Source: SG8-41 sp963699525 (GTDB lineage: Bacteria > Pseudomonadota > Gammaproteobacteria > Burkholderiales > SG8-41). Taken from it: a stretch of DNA of 64,000 bases. The position numbers were made by a program, and so were the translations under genes. Position 1 is the stretch's first letter. Each line of letters begins with the position of its first letter. The notes below the pieces were generated by a model. The model ran no database searches. It saw only the letters and a program-made list of their open reading frames with translations, and had not been told where the DNA came from. Shown piece by piece: positions 27,230 through 37,300 of this stretch. Location of the stretch: positions 310,001-374,000 of the forward strand of contig CAVOUI010000012.1 in the NCBI GenBank assembly GCA_963699525.1, written 5' to 3'.

Positions 27230-27961
27230 TCACCAGGTCGTGACATCGTCGAGCGCCGGTTCGGCGGTCGCGGGCTTGGGCAGCAGGCCGTCGACCTTGA
27301 GCGGATTGTCGAAGCGCTGCAAGTCCTCCGGGCGCACCTTGAACTCGATTCGGCGGCGCGGCAGGTAGTGATTCGCCGGGTGCGTGCCCCATTCCGGCAT
27401 GAGTGCGTAGCCGCCGTTCTCGCGAATCGCTACGGACACTTCGGACTGCGGGTCGTGGATGTCCCCGAAGAGGCGGGCGTTCGTCGGGCAGGCGAGCACG
27501 CAGGCGGGCTTGCGCTCGCGCTCCGGCAGGGACGGGTCGTGGATCCGGTCCACGCACAGCGTGCACTTCTTCATCACCTTCTCGTGCCCGTCGAGCTCGC
27601 GCACGCCGTAGGGGCAGGCCCAGGCGCAGTACTTGCAGCCGATGCACTTGTCGTAATCCACCAGCACGATGCCGTCCTCGGCGCGCTTGTAGGAGGCGCC
27701 GGTCGGGCACACCGGCACGCACGGGGGATCCTCGCAATGCAGGCAGGACTTCGGGAAGTGCACCGTTTGCGTGTTCGGGTAGTCGCCCACCTCGAAGGTC
27801 TGCACCCGGTTGAGGAAGGTGCCGGTGGGGTCCCTGCCGTAGGGATTCAAGTCCGCGAGCGCACCGGCATCGCCCGAAGTGTTCCACTCCTTGCAGCTCG
27901 TCACGCAGGCGTGGCAGCCCACGCAGACGTTGAGGTCTATGACCAGCGCAAGCTGCGTCAT
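27230..27961 (-). CDS. soeB: SoeB, four-cluster ferredoxin subunit of sulfite dehydrogenase
   Basis: The 243-residue protein has four [4Fe-4S] motifs typical of the DmsB family: CVGCHACVTSCKEWN, CLHCEDPPCVPVCPTG, CIGCKYCAWACPYGV and CTLCVDR with CVLACPTNA. It has no signal peptide. The ATG at 27961 overlaps the soeA stop (ATGA). It transfers electrons from the molybdenum subunit to SoeC. Confidence 0.92.
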   Translation of the reverse strand: MTQLALVIDLNVCVGCHACVTSCKEWNTSGDAGALADLNPYGRDPTGTFLNRVQTFEVGDYPNTQTVHFPKSCLHCEDPPCVPVCPTGASYKRAEDGIVLVDYDKCIGCKYCAWACPYGVRELDGHEKVMKKCTLCVDRIHDPSLPERERKPACVLACPTNARLFGDIHDPQSEVSVAIRENGGYALMPEWGTHPANHYLPRRRIEFKVRPEDLQRFDNPLKVDGLLPKPATAEPALDDVTTW

Positions 27962-30828
27962 GTGCGGAGCCCCTTGCCGGCGACGTAAACCAGTCGCTCG
28001 GGCGGCTCGCCCGCAACGCCCGGCAATGGCCGCATCGCCGCGAATTCCGGCCAACTCGTGCGCGCTTCGCCCGCCGCCGCCGGATAAATGCGCACCCGCA
28101 CGTCGTACCAGCCCGCCTGGCCGGTGACCGGATCCGAGTTCGACATGCGCGCGCCACCGTTCGCGCCGGGCAGCTCATCCGCAATCAGGTGATTGAGAAG
28201 AAACCCCAGCCGCGATTCGTTCGCATCGGGCGCGAGGTTCCAGGCCCCGGGCGCCTTGCCGATCGCGTTCCAGGTCCAGACGGTACCCGGCTCGACCGCC
28301 TCGCTGTAACGGCACATGCAGCGCACCTTGCCCCACTGGGACTCGACCCAGATCCAGTCGCCGTCGCCGATGCCCTCGGCACGCGCCAGCGCCGGGTTCA
28401 CGAACAGGAAGTTGTGGGCGTGGATCTGCCGCAACCAGGCATTCTGCGAGTCCCAGGAGTGATACATCGCCATCGGCCGCTGCGTGATCGCTGCGAGCGG
28501 ATACTTGCCGGTGTCGGTCGCCTGAACCTCGAGCGGGGAATAGTAAAACGGCAGCGGATCGAAATAGTCCGCCACGCGCTTGCGCAGGTGCTCCGGCGGC
28601 TGCCGGCCCGGGCGCTTGCCCTGCGCCGCGAGCCGGAAGCGCTGCAGCACTTCGGAGTACAGGTGGATGATCACCGGATCGCCGTAGCGGCGTATCCGTG
28701 CGCGCTGCGCCCACTCCATGTAGCCGCGGTTCCAGTTGCGCATGTACTGGTAGGACGGCGGCAGCTCGAGGCGAAATACGCAGTTGTTCGCCGTATAGCG
28801 CTCCCACTGCTTCGGGTTGGGCTCGCCGCGCAGCGATTTTTCGCCGCCGCGACCGCGCCAGCCCGCGAGAAAGCCGATTCCGGATCCCGGCTCGGTCTCG
28901 TAATTGACGATGAAGTCCGGGTAGTCGCGGAACCTGCGCGCGCCGTCGGGGTGGGTGAAGGCCGGGAGCTTGAGCCGGCCCGCAAGCTCCAGTAGCACCT
29001 CCTGGAACGGCTTGCACTCGCCCTTGGGCGGCACGACCGGAACGCGCACGGCGTCCATGGGACCGCTGAATTCGGAAATCGGCCGGTCGAGGAGCGACAT
29101 CACGTCGTGCCGCTCGAGGTAAGTGGTGTCGGGAAGCACCAGGTCCGCAAACGCGGTCATCTCCGACTGGAATGCGTCGCACACGACGAGGAAGGGAATC
29201 CGGTACTCGCCATCCTCGCCGCGGTCGTTCAGCATACGGCGCGTCTCGACCGTATTCATGGACGAGTTCCACGCCATGTTCGCCATGAAGATCATCAGCG
29301 TGTCGAGCCGGTACGGGTCGCCGCGCCAGGCGTTCGCGATCACGTTGTGCATCAAGCCGTGCACCGAGAGCGGGAATTCCCAGGAGAACCCCTTGTCGAT
29401 GCGCGCGGGCGTGCCGTCTTCGGCGACGAACAGGTGCTCGGGCGCCGCCGGCCAGCCCAGCGCCAGCCCCGGAAGCGGCGTATTCGGCCGCACCGCCGCG
29501 GGCGAATTCGGCGTCTTGGCGGCGGGCGGGATGGCGCGCGGGAACGGCGCCCGGTGGCGGAATCCGCCCGGACGATCGATGGTGCCGAGCAGGCTCATCA
29601 GGATGGCGAGGGCGCGCACCGTGTGAAAGCCGTTCGAATGCGCGGCGAGCCCGCGCATGGCGTGGAACGCGACCGGGTTTCCGGTCACGGTCTGGTGCTC
29701 CGACCCCCAGCAATCGGTCCACGCAATCGGCAGCTCGATGCGCTCGTCCCGCGCGACGACACCCATCTCGTGCGCCAGGCGCCGGATGGTCGCCACCGGG
29801 ATGCCGGTGATGCCCTCGGCCCATTCGGGCGTGTACTGCCGGACGCGATCGGCGAGCAGCTGGAATGCGGGCTTGACGACGGTGCCGTCCTCCAGCCGGA
29901 ACTCGCCGAACAGGTAGGGATCCGCGCCCTCGGTGTGGGTGAGCACCGCGCGGTTGGAATGCCGATCCCACCACAACTGCGCCGGCGGGTAGTCGGTATC
30001 GGTTTCCGCGACTCCCGGCGTGCGCGCGAGCAGCCCGTTGCGCGCCGAGCCCGGATCGCATATCACCAGGTGCCCGCCGTTGCTGTAGCGCGCGACGAAA
30101 GCGCGGTCGTAGAGGCCTTGGGCAATGATCTCGTTCACCACCGCCAGCAGGAACGCGCCGTCGGTGCCGGGGCGGATCGGCACCCACTCGTCGGCGATCG
30201 CGGAATAGCCCGTGCGCACGGGATTGACCGACACGAACCGCCCGCCGCGGCGCTTGAACGCCGAGATCGCAATCTTGAGCGGATTGGAGTGGTGGTCCTC
30301 GGCGGTGCCGAGCATGACGAAAAGCCGCGCGCGATCGAGATCGGGGCCGCCGAACTCCCAGAACGAGCCGCCGATGGTGTAGATCATGCCCGCGGCCATG
30401 TTCACGGAGCAGAACCCGCCGTGGGCGGCGTAATTGGGCGTGCCAAACTGACGCGCGAACAGCCCGGTCAATGCCTGCATCTGGTCGCGCCCGGTGAAGA
30501 GCGCGAATTGCTTCGGGTCCGTGGCGCGGATCTTCGCCAGGCGTTTCTCCAGGATTTCGAACGCTTCGTCCCAGGAGATCGGCTCGAACTCGCCCGCACC
30601 GCGCTCGGCGCCGGCGCGCCGCCGCAGGGGCCGCGTAAGGCGCGCGGGAGAGTATTGCTTCATGATCCCGCTTGCACCCTTGGCGCAGATCACCCCCTTG
30701 TTGAGCGGGTGCTCGGGATTGCCGTCGATGTAGCGCACCGCGCCGTCCTGCAGGTGCACGCGGATGCCGCAGCGGCACGCGCACATGTAGCACGTCGTGG
30801 TCTTGACCTCGGTGCGCGGCGCGTTCAT
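27958..30828 (-). CDS. soeA: SoeA, cytoplasmic molybdopterin sulfite dehydrogenase catalytic subunit
   Basis: The 956-residue member of the DMSO-reductase family has an N-terminal [4Fe-4S] site (C13, C16, C20 in CYMCACRC and C48 in GVICAKG) and a candidate Mo ligand C140 in GGFCSVNMAAG. It has no twin-arginine signal, which separates SoeA from periplasmic PsrA/PhsA relatives and supports sulfite oxidation in the cytoplasm. The ATG at 30828 is used because the cluster motif follows directly. It forms an operon with soeBC and an upstream ArsR-type repressor gene. Thiosulfate or polysulfide reductase is the alternative reading. Confidence 0.88.
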   Translation of the reverse strand: MNAPRTEVKTTTCYMCACRCGIRVHLQDGAVRYIDGNPEHPLNKGVICAKGASGIMKQYSPARLTRPLRRRAGAERGAGEFEPISWDEAFEILEKRLAKIRATDPKQFALFTGRDQMQALTGLFARQFGTPNYAAHGGFCSVNMAAGMIYTIGGSFWEFGGPDLDRARLFVMLGTAEDHHSNPLKIAISAFKRRGGRFVSVNPVRTGYSAIADEWVPIRPGTDGAFLLAVVNEIIAQGLYDRAFVARYSNGGHLVICDPGSARNGLLARTPGVAETDTDYPPAQLWWDRHSNRAVLTHTEGADPYLFGEFRLEDGTVVKPAFQLLADRVRQYTPEWAEGITGIPVATIRRLAHEMGVVARDERIELPIAWTDCWGSEHQTVTGNPVAFHAMRGLAAHSNGFHTVRALAILMSLLGTIDRPGGFRHRAPFPRAIPPAAKTPNSPAAVRPNTPLPGLALGWPAAPEHLFVAEDGTPARIDKGFSWEFPLSVHGLMHNVIANAWRGDPYRLDTLMIFMANMAWNSSMNTVETRRMLNDRGEDGEYRIPFLVVCDAFQSEMTAFADLVLPDTTYLERHDVMSLLDRPISEFSGPMDAVRVPVVPPKGECKPFQEVLLELAGRLKLPAFTHPDGARRFRDYPDFIVNYETEPGSGIGFLAGWRGRGGEKSLRGEPNPKQWERYTANNCVFRLELPPSYQYMRNWNRGYMEWAQRARIRRYGDPVIIHLYSEVLQRFRLAAQGKRPGRQPPEHLRKRVADYFDPLPFYYSPLEVQATDTGKYPLAAITQRPMAMYHSWDSQNAWLRQIHAHNFLFVNPALARAEGIGDGDWIWVESQWGKVRCMCRYSEAVEPGTVWTWNAIGKAPGAWNLAPDANESRLGFLLNHLIADELPGANGGARMSNSDPVTGQAGWYDVRVRIYPAAAGEARTSWPEFAAMRPLPGVAGEPPERLVYVAGKGLRT

Positions 30829-30871
30829 GGCCGCAGGCCGCTCGAATAATCCGGGCGCGCGGGGATGTCCG

Positions 30872-31213
30872 TCAGACAAACCTCTCCCGCAACCGCGCGG
30901 CGCGCGGCTTCGTCGTGGCTTTGGCACAGAACGCCCGGTAGAGGGTTGCCATGACCGCCGCCGCTTCCTGGCTCGCCAGCGAGTAGTAGATGGACTGCGC
31001 TTCGCGGCGCGTCGCCACGATTCCCTTCCGCCGCAGCAGCGCCAGGTGCTGGGACAGACCCGACTGGCTCAGGCCGACCCGGCGCTCCAGCTCGCCCACG
31101 GATTTCTCTCCATCCGCGAGCTGGCAGAGGATCAGCAGGCGCGACGAATTCGCCATCGCCTTGAGCAGCAAGGTGGCCCGCCCGGCCTTCCTCTGCAATT
31201 CAGCAGGTTTCAC
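30872..31213 (-). CDS. ArsR-family repressor of the SqrR/BigR/YgaV sulfane-sulfur sensor type
   Basis: The 113-residue winged-helix protein has C30 (RLLILCQLADG) and C96 (LYRAFCAK), the spacing and context of the cysteine pair that forms a tetrasulfide bridge in SqrR/BigR. The recognition helix is LSQSGLSQHLALLRR. In known members persulfides release the repressor from DNA. The gene is 43 bases upstream of soeA on the same strand and divergent from dsrE2. It is well placed to control both, and the sulfane-sulfur input would suit them. Confidence 0.88.
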   Translation of the reverse strand: MKPAELQRKAGRATLLLKAMANSSRLLILCQLADGEKSVGELERRVGLSQSGLSQHLALLRRKGIVATRREAQSIYYSLASQEAAAVMATLYRAFCAKATTKPRAARLRERFV

Positions 31214-31233
31214 GACGCGTTTCCTCGAAAGCG

Positions 31234-31247
31234 TTGATGTGGATCAA
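31234..31247. promoter_or_regulatory. Perfect FNR box upstream of the repressor-soeABC operon
   Basis: TTGATGTGGATCAA matches the FNR/Anr consensus TTGAT-N4-ATCAA at all ten fixed positions. It is centred 27 bases before the ATG of the SqrR-like gene. A minus-strand -10-like TATATA lies at 31275 down to 31270, which would put the box downstream of that start site, a position more typical of repression than of activation. The regulator itself is not in the window. Confidence 0.6.
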
Positions 31248-31444
31248 GACCTTGAGAATGTAATGGAGCTATATATTTTGTTTATGGATCGGGAAGACGG
31301 CGCGTCCGGGCACGCTTGTGGGCGCGAGCGTCAGCGCGATTCTAGGGGAAGGGGCGGTGACGGGCAACAAAACTCGTGCGCTCCCCGAGCCGCAGCGTGC
31401 CGGGAGTCGGCGACCGGGCAGCCCCGGGCGAGGCGCGATTTTTC

Positions 31445-31501
31445 TTGACAGCTGCGGGATTGGAGTATCAAATTTCTCTAATATTAAGACTTACTAATAT
31501 T
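31445..31501 (+). promoter_or_regulatory. Candidate dsrE2 promoter with a direct AT-rich repeat
   Basis: TTGACA at 31445-31450 is followed by TATCAA at 31466-31471 (spacer 15, slightly short). Just downstream, CTAATATT occurs twice (31478-31485 and 31494-31501), 16 bases apart; the first copy lies in the palindrome TAATATTA. The repeat covers the predicted transcription start, as expected for a repressor operator. The SqrR-like protein encoded divergently is the natural candidate to bind it. Confidence 0.45.
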
Positions 31502-31634
31502 CAGGTGGGCGCACAGCCGGGAGCGAAGCGCCCGCCCGGTCTTCCACCTCGGAAACAGGGGTCCCGGTGACCACGACGGTGCTCGATGCGAAGGGCTTGG
31601 TTCGTCATCAACCGCCTCAAATAGGAGCCTCACC

Positions 31635-32252
31635 ATGGGCGTGACCCCGGACACCGCATTGCTCGATGAGTTGATCAAGCGCCGGCTCGACGAACTGCTG
31701 CCGCAGAAGCTCGAGGAGAAGCTCGCGGAGCTGCGCGAGAAGAAGACCCCCTCGATGACGATCATCGCGACCAAGGGCACGCTCGACTGGGCCTACCCGC
31801 CCTTTATCCTGTCCTCGACCGCGGCCGCCCTGGGCTGGGAAGTGTCGGTGTTCTTCACGTTCTACGGCCTCCAGCTCCTGCGCAAGGACCTGAGCCACCT
31901 CAAGGTGAGCCCGCTGGGAAACCCCGGGATGCCGATGAAGATGCCGTTCGGGCCCGAGTGGTTCCGCGGCATCAACTGGAACATCCCGAACGTGATCGAG
32001 GCGGGCATTCCCGGCTTCGAGTCGCTCGCCACCTCGCTGATGAAGCAGACGATCCACAACAAGGGCGTGGCGTCGATACCGGAGCTGCGCTCGGCGTGCA
32101 TCGAAGGGGGCGTGAATCTGATCGGTTGCCAGATGACCGTCGATCTCTTCGGCTTCTCGCACGACGATTTCATCCCGGAGGTCAAGGAGTACGTGGGCGC
32201 GGCGACGTTCCTGCCGATGGCGCGGGACGCCGACGTGAGCCTGTTCATCTAA
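31635..32252 (+). CDS. dsrE2: DsrE2-type sulfurtransferase
   Basis: The 205-residue protein belongs to the DsrE/DsrF/DsrH-like family (MTIIATKGTLDWAYPPFIL, SVFFTFYGLQLL). It has two cysteines, C155 and C165, in SACIEGGVNLIGCQMTV, typical of DsrE2. The N-terminal 35 residues are charged and helical. DsrE2 usually stands beside rhd and tusA genes as an early cytoplasmic sulfur carrier; neither is present here. The gene starts after GGAGCC and lies behind its own promoter, divergent from the sulfane-sulfur repressor. Confidence 0.88.
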   Translation: MGVTPDTALLDELIKRRLDELLPQKLEEKLAELREKKTPSMTIIATKGTLDWAYPPFILSSTAAALGWEVSVFFTFYGLQLLRKDLSHLKVSPLGNPGMPMKMPFGPEWFRGINWNIPNVIEAGIPGFESLATSLMKQTIHNKGVASIPELRSACIEGGVNLIGCQMTVDLFGFSHDDFIPEVKEYVGAATFLPMARDADVSLFI

Positions 32253-32278
32253 CTGCGGCAACAGGAGAGGGGAACGAC

Positions 32279-33618
32279 ATGAGAAAGCTTGCAATCTGCG
32301 CGGCGCTCGCAGCAGCCTTCGCGCCGGGCCTGGCGTCCGCCACCGACGGCTATTTCGCGGACGGCTACGGTATCAAGGCCAAGGGCAGGGCGGGCACCGG
32401 CACCGCGATGGCCTCTGACGCGTTCGGCGGCGCGAACAATCCCGCCGCGATGGTGTTCGTCGGCGACCGGATCGATTTCGGCGTGGATCTCTTCAGCCCG
32501 AAGCGCAGCGCCTCCCGTAGCGGCAGCAGCCCGCTGCTCGGTCCCATCGACGGCTCGGCCGACAGCGACAGCGATTACTTCCTGATCCCGGAATTCGGCT
32601 ACAACAAGATGATCAACCCCAACATGTCGTTGGGTGTCACCGTCTACGGGAACGGCGGCATGAACACCAACTATCCGGGCGGCCAGATTCCCGCCGCGAG
32701 CGCCTGCGCCGGTTTTGCGACCCCTCTCCCGAACGCCGGCCCGTACAACCTGCTGTGCGGAACCGGCAAGCTGGGTGTCGACCTGGCGCAGCTCGTCATC
32801 GCGCCAACGTTCGCCTACAAGCTGACTCCCAGCCAGGGCATCGGCATCTCGCCCCTATTTGGCGTTCAGCGTTTCAAGGCAGAAGGGCTGCAGGGCTTCG
32901 CGCGGGTTCTCGACTTCACCCACGAATGTCACCAACAACGGATACGACACGGCCTACGGGTGGGGCGTCAGGATCGGGTGGTTCGGGCAGTTGAGCGACA
33001 CGGTCACGGTCGGCGCGGCGTACTCGACCAAGATCTACATGTCCAAGTTCAACGACTACAAGGGGCTCTTCGCCGAGGAGGGCGGTTTCGACATGCCCGA
33101 GAACTACAACGTCGGGCATTGCATTCAAGGCGACGCCCAAGCTCACGCTCCTCGCCGATTACCGGCGCATCAACTACAACGACATTCCCTCGGTGGGCAA
33201 CCCGAGCGCGGACCTTCTCCAGTGCGCGGGCGGCAACATGAGCTACTGCCTCGGCGGCAGCAACGGCGCGGGATTCGGCTGGCAAAACGTGAACGCCTAC
33301 AAGGTCGGCTTCGAGTATCAGTACGACAGCGAGCTCACGCTGCGCGCCGGCTACAGCCATAACGACAACCCGATCCGTGCCCAGGACGTGACCATCAACA
33401 TCCTCGCGCCCGGGGTCGTGCAGGATCACGTGGCGCTCGGCTTCACCTACAAGAGGAAGACCGGCGGGGAGCTCACCATGTTCTACATGCACGCGTTCGA
33501 CAAATCGGTGACCGGGTCCTCGTTCTTCAACAATTTCACCGGCGGCCTGCCCGCGGGCACCGAGACGATCAAGATGTACCAGAACTCGCTCGGCATCGCC
33601 TACGGCTGGAGAATATAG
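32279..33618 (+). pseudogene. FadL/OmpP1-type outer membrane transport protein, two frameshifts
   Basis: The start is intact: a signal peptide (KLAICAALAAAFAPGLASA) and the FadL N-terminal pattern (GYGIKAKGRAGTGTAMA, NNPAAM). The frame is lost at about 32904-32906, where removing one G from GGG restores FSTSPTNVTNNGYDTAYGWG. It is lost again at 33114-33116, where removing one G gives NVGIAFKATPKLTLLADYRR. It then runs to the C-terminal strand ending GIAYGWRI and TAG. Repaired, it is about 445 residues, normal for the family, and ends in an aromatic beta-strand pattern. These proteins pass hydrophobic compounds through the outer membrane. Indel error is more likely than decay. Confidence 0.8.
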
Positions 33619-33653
33619 CCGCGCGTCACTACGGAAAGGGCGTGGTAGATTGG

Positions 33654-33680
33654 AGGCCGGGCGACCGGCCTCTTTCTTTT
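33654..33680 (+). terminator. Rho-independent terminator after the FadL-like gene
   Basis: A perfect 7-base stem AGGCCGG-gcga-CCGGCCT (33654-33671) is followed by CTTTCTTTT. It lies 36 bases after the stop of the FadL-like gene and just before the next gene, so the FecR-domain gene probably depends on read-through or a weak internal promoter. Confidence 0.8.
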
Positions 33681-33691
33681 CGGAGCGGGCG

Positions 33692-34363
33692 ATGGCGGGG
33701 GTGTCACGGCGAGCATGGCTCAAGCGCATGGCGGCGAGCGGCGTCGCGCTGGCTTCGGGAATGGCGCAGCTGCGGCGCGCGCTCGCGCTGGGCGCCGTGG
33801 AGCCGGGCGTTGCCCGCGTACGGGGCGACGCGCGCGTCAACGGCAAGCCGGCCCAGCGCGGCATGGAAGTAAAGCCTGGAGACGTCATCACCACCGGGCG
33901 CGACGCGGAGCTCGTCGTCGTGATCGGGCGCGATGCGTTCATGGTGCGGGCGCAATCGCGGATCGAGTTGAGCGGGGACAAGTCGAGCGTGCTGGTGGCG
34001 AGCCTGCGCGTCGTGACGGGCGCGCTGCTCTCGGTCTTCGAGCCGGGCAAGGAGAAGAGAATCCAGACGCTGACGGCGACGATCGGCATCCGCGGCACCG
34101 CTGTCTACGTCGAGATCGACGACACGCGCACCTATGTTTGCACCTGTTACGGGGAGGCGGAGCTGACGCCGGTGGACGACTCCGCGGCGGCGGAAACGGT
34201 GCGCACGCGGCACCACGACGAGCCGCGTTACATCTACCCCAAGGGCATGCCGCGCCGGATCGAGCAGGCGCCGGTGATCAATCACACCGACGCGGAACTG
34301 GTCATGCTGGAAGGCCTCGTCGGGCGCACGGTGCCCTTCGCGTACAGCTACACCTCGTATTAG
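33692..34363 (+). CDS. FecR-domain protein with a Tat-like signal
   Basis: The protein is 223 residues from the ATG at 33692. It opens with a twin-arginine-like signal (GVSRRAWLKRMAASGVALASG). A FecR-like beta domain follows (VNGKPAQRGMEVKPGDVITTGRDAELVVVIG, seen in parts; SRIELSG; TATIGIRGTAVYVE). Unlike true FecR there is no cytoplasmic tail or sigma-factor partner, so it is likely a periplasmic or surface protein of unknown role. Two cysteines (YVCTCYGE) sit after the domain. Confidence 0.75.
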   Translation: MAGVSRRAWLKRMAASGVALASGMAQLRRALALGAVEPGVARVRGDARVNGKPAQRGMEVKPGDVITTGRDAELVVVIGRDAFMVRAQSRIELSGDKSSVLVASLRVVTGALLSVFEPGKEKRIQTLTATIGIRGTAVYVEIDDTRTYVCTCYGEAELTPVDDSAAAETVRTRHHDEPRYIYPKGMPRRIEQAPVINHTDAELVMLEGLVGRTVPFAYSYTSY

Positions 34364-34382
34364 CGGGAGGGGGCGTCCGCCG

Positions 34383-37300
34383 TCAGGCGAGCTGCTGCAG
34401 CTGCTCGTTCACCTTCTCGAGCATGGCGCGGAAGCGGGCGAGCCGCTCCTTTTCCTGCGCGACGATCAGCGGCGGGGCGCGTTCGACGAAGCCCGGGCTG
34501 GCGAGCTTCCCCTCGCATTTCGCGATCTCGGCCTCGAGCCGCAGCCGCTCCTTGTGCAGCCGCTCGCGCTCGGCGGACATGTTGACTTCGATCTTCAGCA
34601 TCAGGCGGTATTCGCCGACGATGGAGACCGGCGCGCCCGCCGCGGGCAGCGCGCCCTCGACGACGACCACTTCGCTCAAGCGAGCCAGCGCGACGAGGTA
34701 GGGCGCGAACGGCTCGAGCCGGGCGCGGTCGCCCTGGATGAGGAGCGGCAGCTTCTGCGACGGCGCGACGTTCATCTCGGCGCGCAGCGTGCGGCAGGCG
34801 TTGGTCAGGTCCTTCAGCAGCGCGATCTCCCGTTCCGCGGCCTCGTCGATTCGCTCCGGCTGCGGCTCCGGATAGGGGGCGAGCATGATCGAGGGGCCGT
34901 GCTTTCCGGCGAGCGGCGCCGCCTTCTGCCACAGCTCCTCGGTGATGAACGGGATGACCGGGTGCGCGAGGCGCAGGATCGTCTCGAGCACGCGCGCGAG
35001 CGTGCGGCGCGTCCCGCGGCTGCGCGCCTCGCCCCCCACGGCGAGCTGCACCTTGGCGAGCTCGACGTACCAGTCGCAGTACTCGTCCCACGTCAGCTCG
35101 TAGATCGCGCGCGCGAGGTTGTCGAAGCGGTACTCGCGGAACGCCCGGTGGGCCTCGGCCTCGGCGCGCTGCAGCCGGCTCGCGATCCAGCGGTCGGCGA
35201 CCGAGAGCTCGACCGGCAGCGTCTCGTCGATCCCGGTGTCGCGCCCCGCGCAGTTCATCAGCACGAAGCGTGCCGCGTTCCACAGCTTGTTGCAGAAATT
35301 GCGGTAGCCGTCGCAGCGCGAGAGATCGAACTTGATGTCGCGCCCGTGGGAAGCGAGGCTCGCGAACGTGAACCGGAGCGCGTCGGTGCCGAACGCGGGG
35401 ATGCCCTTCGGGAAATGGCGGCGGGTCGCCTCCGCGATGCCCTCGGCCTGCCGCGGGTCCATGAGGCTCGCGGTGCGCTTCTCGAGGAGCGCCTCGAGCC
35501 CGATGCCGTCCACGATGTCGAGGGGGTCGAGGATGTTGCCCTTGGATTTCGACATCTTCTGGCCCTCGGCGTCGCGCACGAGTCCCGTGATGTAGACCTC
35601 GCGAAACGGCGGCTTGCCGGTGAAGGGCAGCGTCATCATCACCATGCGGGCGACCCAGAAGAAGATGATGTCGAAGCCGGTGACCAGCACCGAGGAGGGG
35701 AGATACATGCGCAGCGCCGGGTTGTCCGCGGGCCAGCCGAGGGTCGAGAACGGCCACAGGGCGGAGGAGAACCAGGTATCGAGCACGTCCTCGTCCTGCT
35801 GCAGGTCGGAGGAGGTGATCTTGCCGCCGCCGCGCACGCGCTCGAGCATCGCCTGGCGGTGCCGGGCCTGCGCCTCCTGCTTCGTGCGCGCGACGAAGAT
35901 ATTGCCTTCGCTGTCGTACCAGGCGGGGATGCGGTGCCCCCACCACAGCTGGCGCGAGATGCACCAGTCCTGGATGCGGGTGAGCCAGTCGTTGTAGGTG
36001 GCGGTCCAGTTCTCCGGCACGAAGCGCACCTCGCCGCGCGCCACCGCGTCGAGGCCCGCTTGCGCGAGCGCGTCCATCTTCACGAACCACTGGTCCGTCA
36101 GCATCGGCTCGACCACCGCGCCGGTGCGCCCGCAGCGCGGCACCTTGAGCTTGTGCGGCACCGCCTCCGCGATCAGCCCCTGGTCCTTGAGATCTGCGAG
36201 AACCTTCGTGCGCGCCTCGAAGCGGTCGAGACCGCGGTAGGCCGCGGGCGCGTTGTCGTTGATACGTGCGTCCGGCGTGAAAATCACCCTGAGCTCGAGG
36301 CTGTGCCGTCCCCCGATCTGGAAGTCGTTGAAATCGTGCGCCGGCGTGATCTTGACGCAGCCTGTGCCGAATTCCGGGTCAACTGCCTCGTCCGCGATTA
36401 TCGGTATCTTGCGGCCGGTGAGGGGCAGGAGCACTTGCTGTCCGATGTACGCCTGGTAGCGGAGATCGCCGGGGTGTACCGCGACGGCGACGTCGCCCAG
36501 CATGGTTTCCGGCCGCGTGGTGGCGACGATCAGAAAGTCGGCGGCGGAGGCAAGCGGGTAGCGGATGTGCCACAACGTTCCGTTTTCCTCCTCGGATTCG
36601 ACCTCAAGGTCGGACACTGCGCTCTTCAGCACCGGGTCCCAGTTGACGAGTCGGTTGCCGCGGTAGATGAGTCCCTGCTCGTGCAGGCGCACGAACACCT
36701 CCGTCACCACGGCGGACAGCCCGTCGTCCATGGTGAAGCGCTCGCGCCCCCAGTCGCAGGAGGCGCCGAGCCGGCGCATCTGGCGCGTGATGGTAGAGCC
36801 TGATTCCTCCTTCCAGCGCCAGACGCGCTCGATGAAGCGCTCGCGGCCGAGTTCCCGCCGCGACGTTCCCTCGGCTTCGAGCTGCCGCTCGACGACGATC
36901 TGGGTCGCGATGCCGGCGTGGTCGGTCCCCGGCTGCCACAGCGCGCTGTAGCCGCGCATGCGGTGGTAACGCGTGAGCGCGTCCATCAGCGTGTGCTGGA
37001 AGGCATGCCCCATGTGGAGCGTGCCGGTGACGTTGGGCGGCGGCAGCAGGATGCAGTAGCGACGCGGATTGGCCTCGTCGAGGCTCGCCCTGAAGTAGCC
37101 GCTTTTTTCCCAGGCGGCGTACCACCGGGACTCGATCGCCGCCGGCTCGAAGCTCTTGGCGAGCGCCGTCGCGGCGGAGGAGGAGTCGGGGTAAGCGGAC
37201 GCCATGGCGGACGCCGCCGCCGCGTCCTGCAGAGCGGTCCGGGCATCCACCGCGACGCGCAGGTTCTTCAGCTGCGCGCGCAGCGTGTCATCGATCGACG

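Larger units (their letters stand above)
31214..31634. other. 421-base intergenic region between the divergent repressor gene and dsrE2
   Basis: No gene is visible. The region holds a perfect FNR box at 31234-31247, AT-rich promoter-like DNA at 31255-31290 and a second AT-rich promoter with repeats at 31445-31501. The stretch between about 31300 and 31440 is GC-rich and unremarkable. The AT-rich islands stand out sharply from the surrounding GC content. Confidence 0.6.

Noticed and set aside
31300..31440. Possible RNA gene in the GC-rich part of the soe-dsrE2 spacer
   Set aside because: No tRNA-like cloverleaf, riboswitch signature or terminator pattern could be made out.
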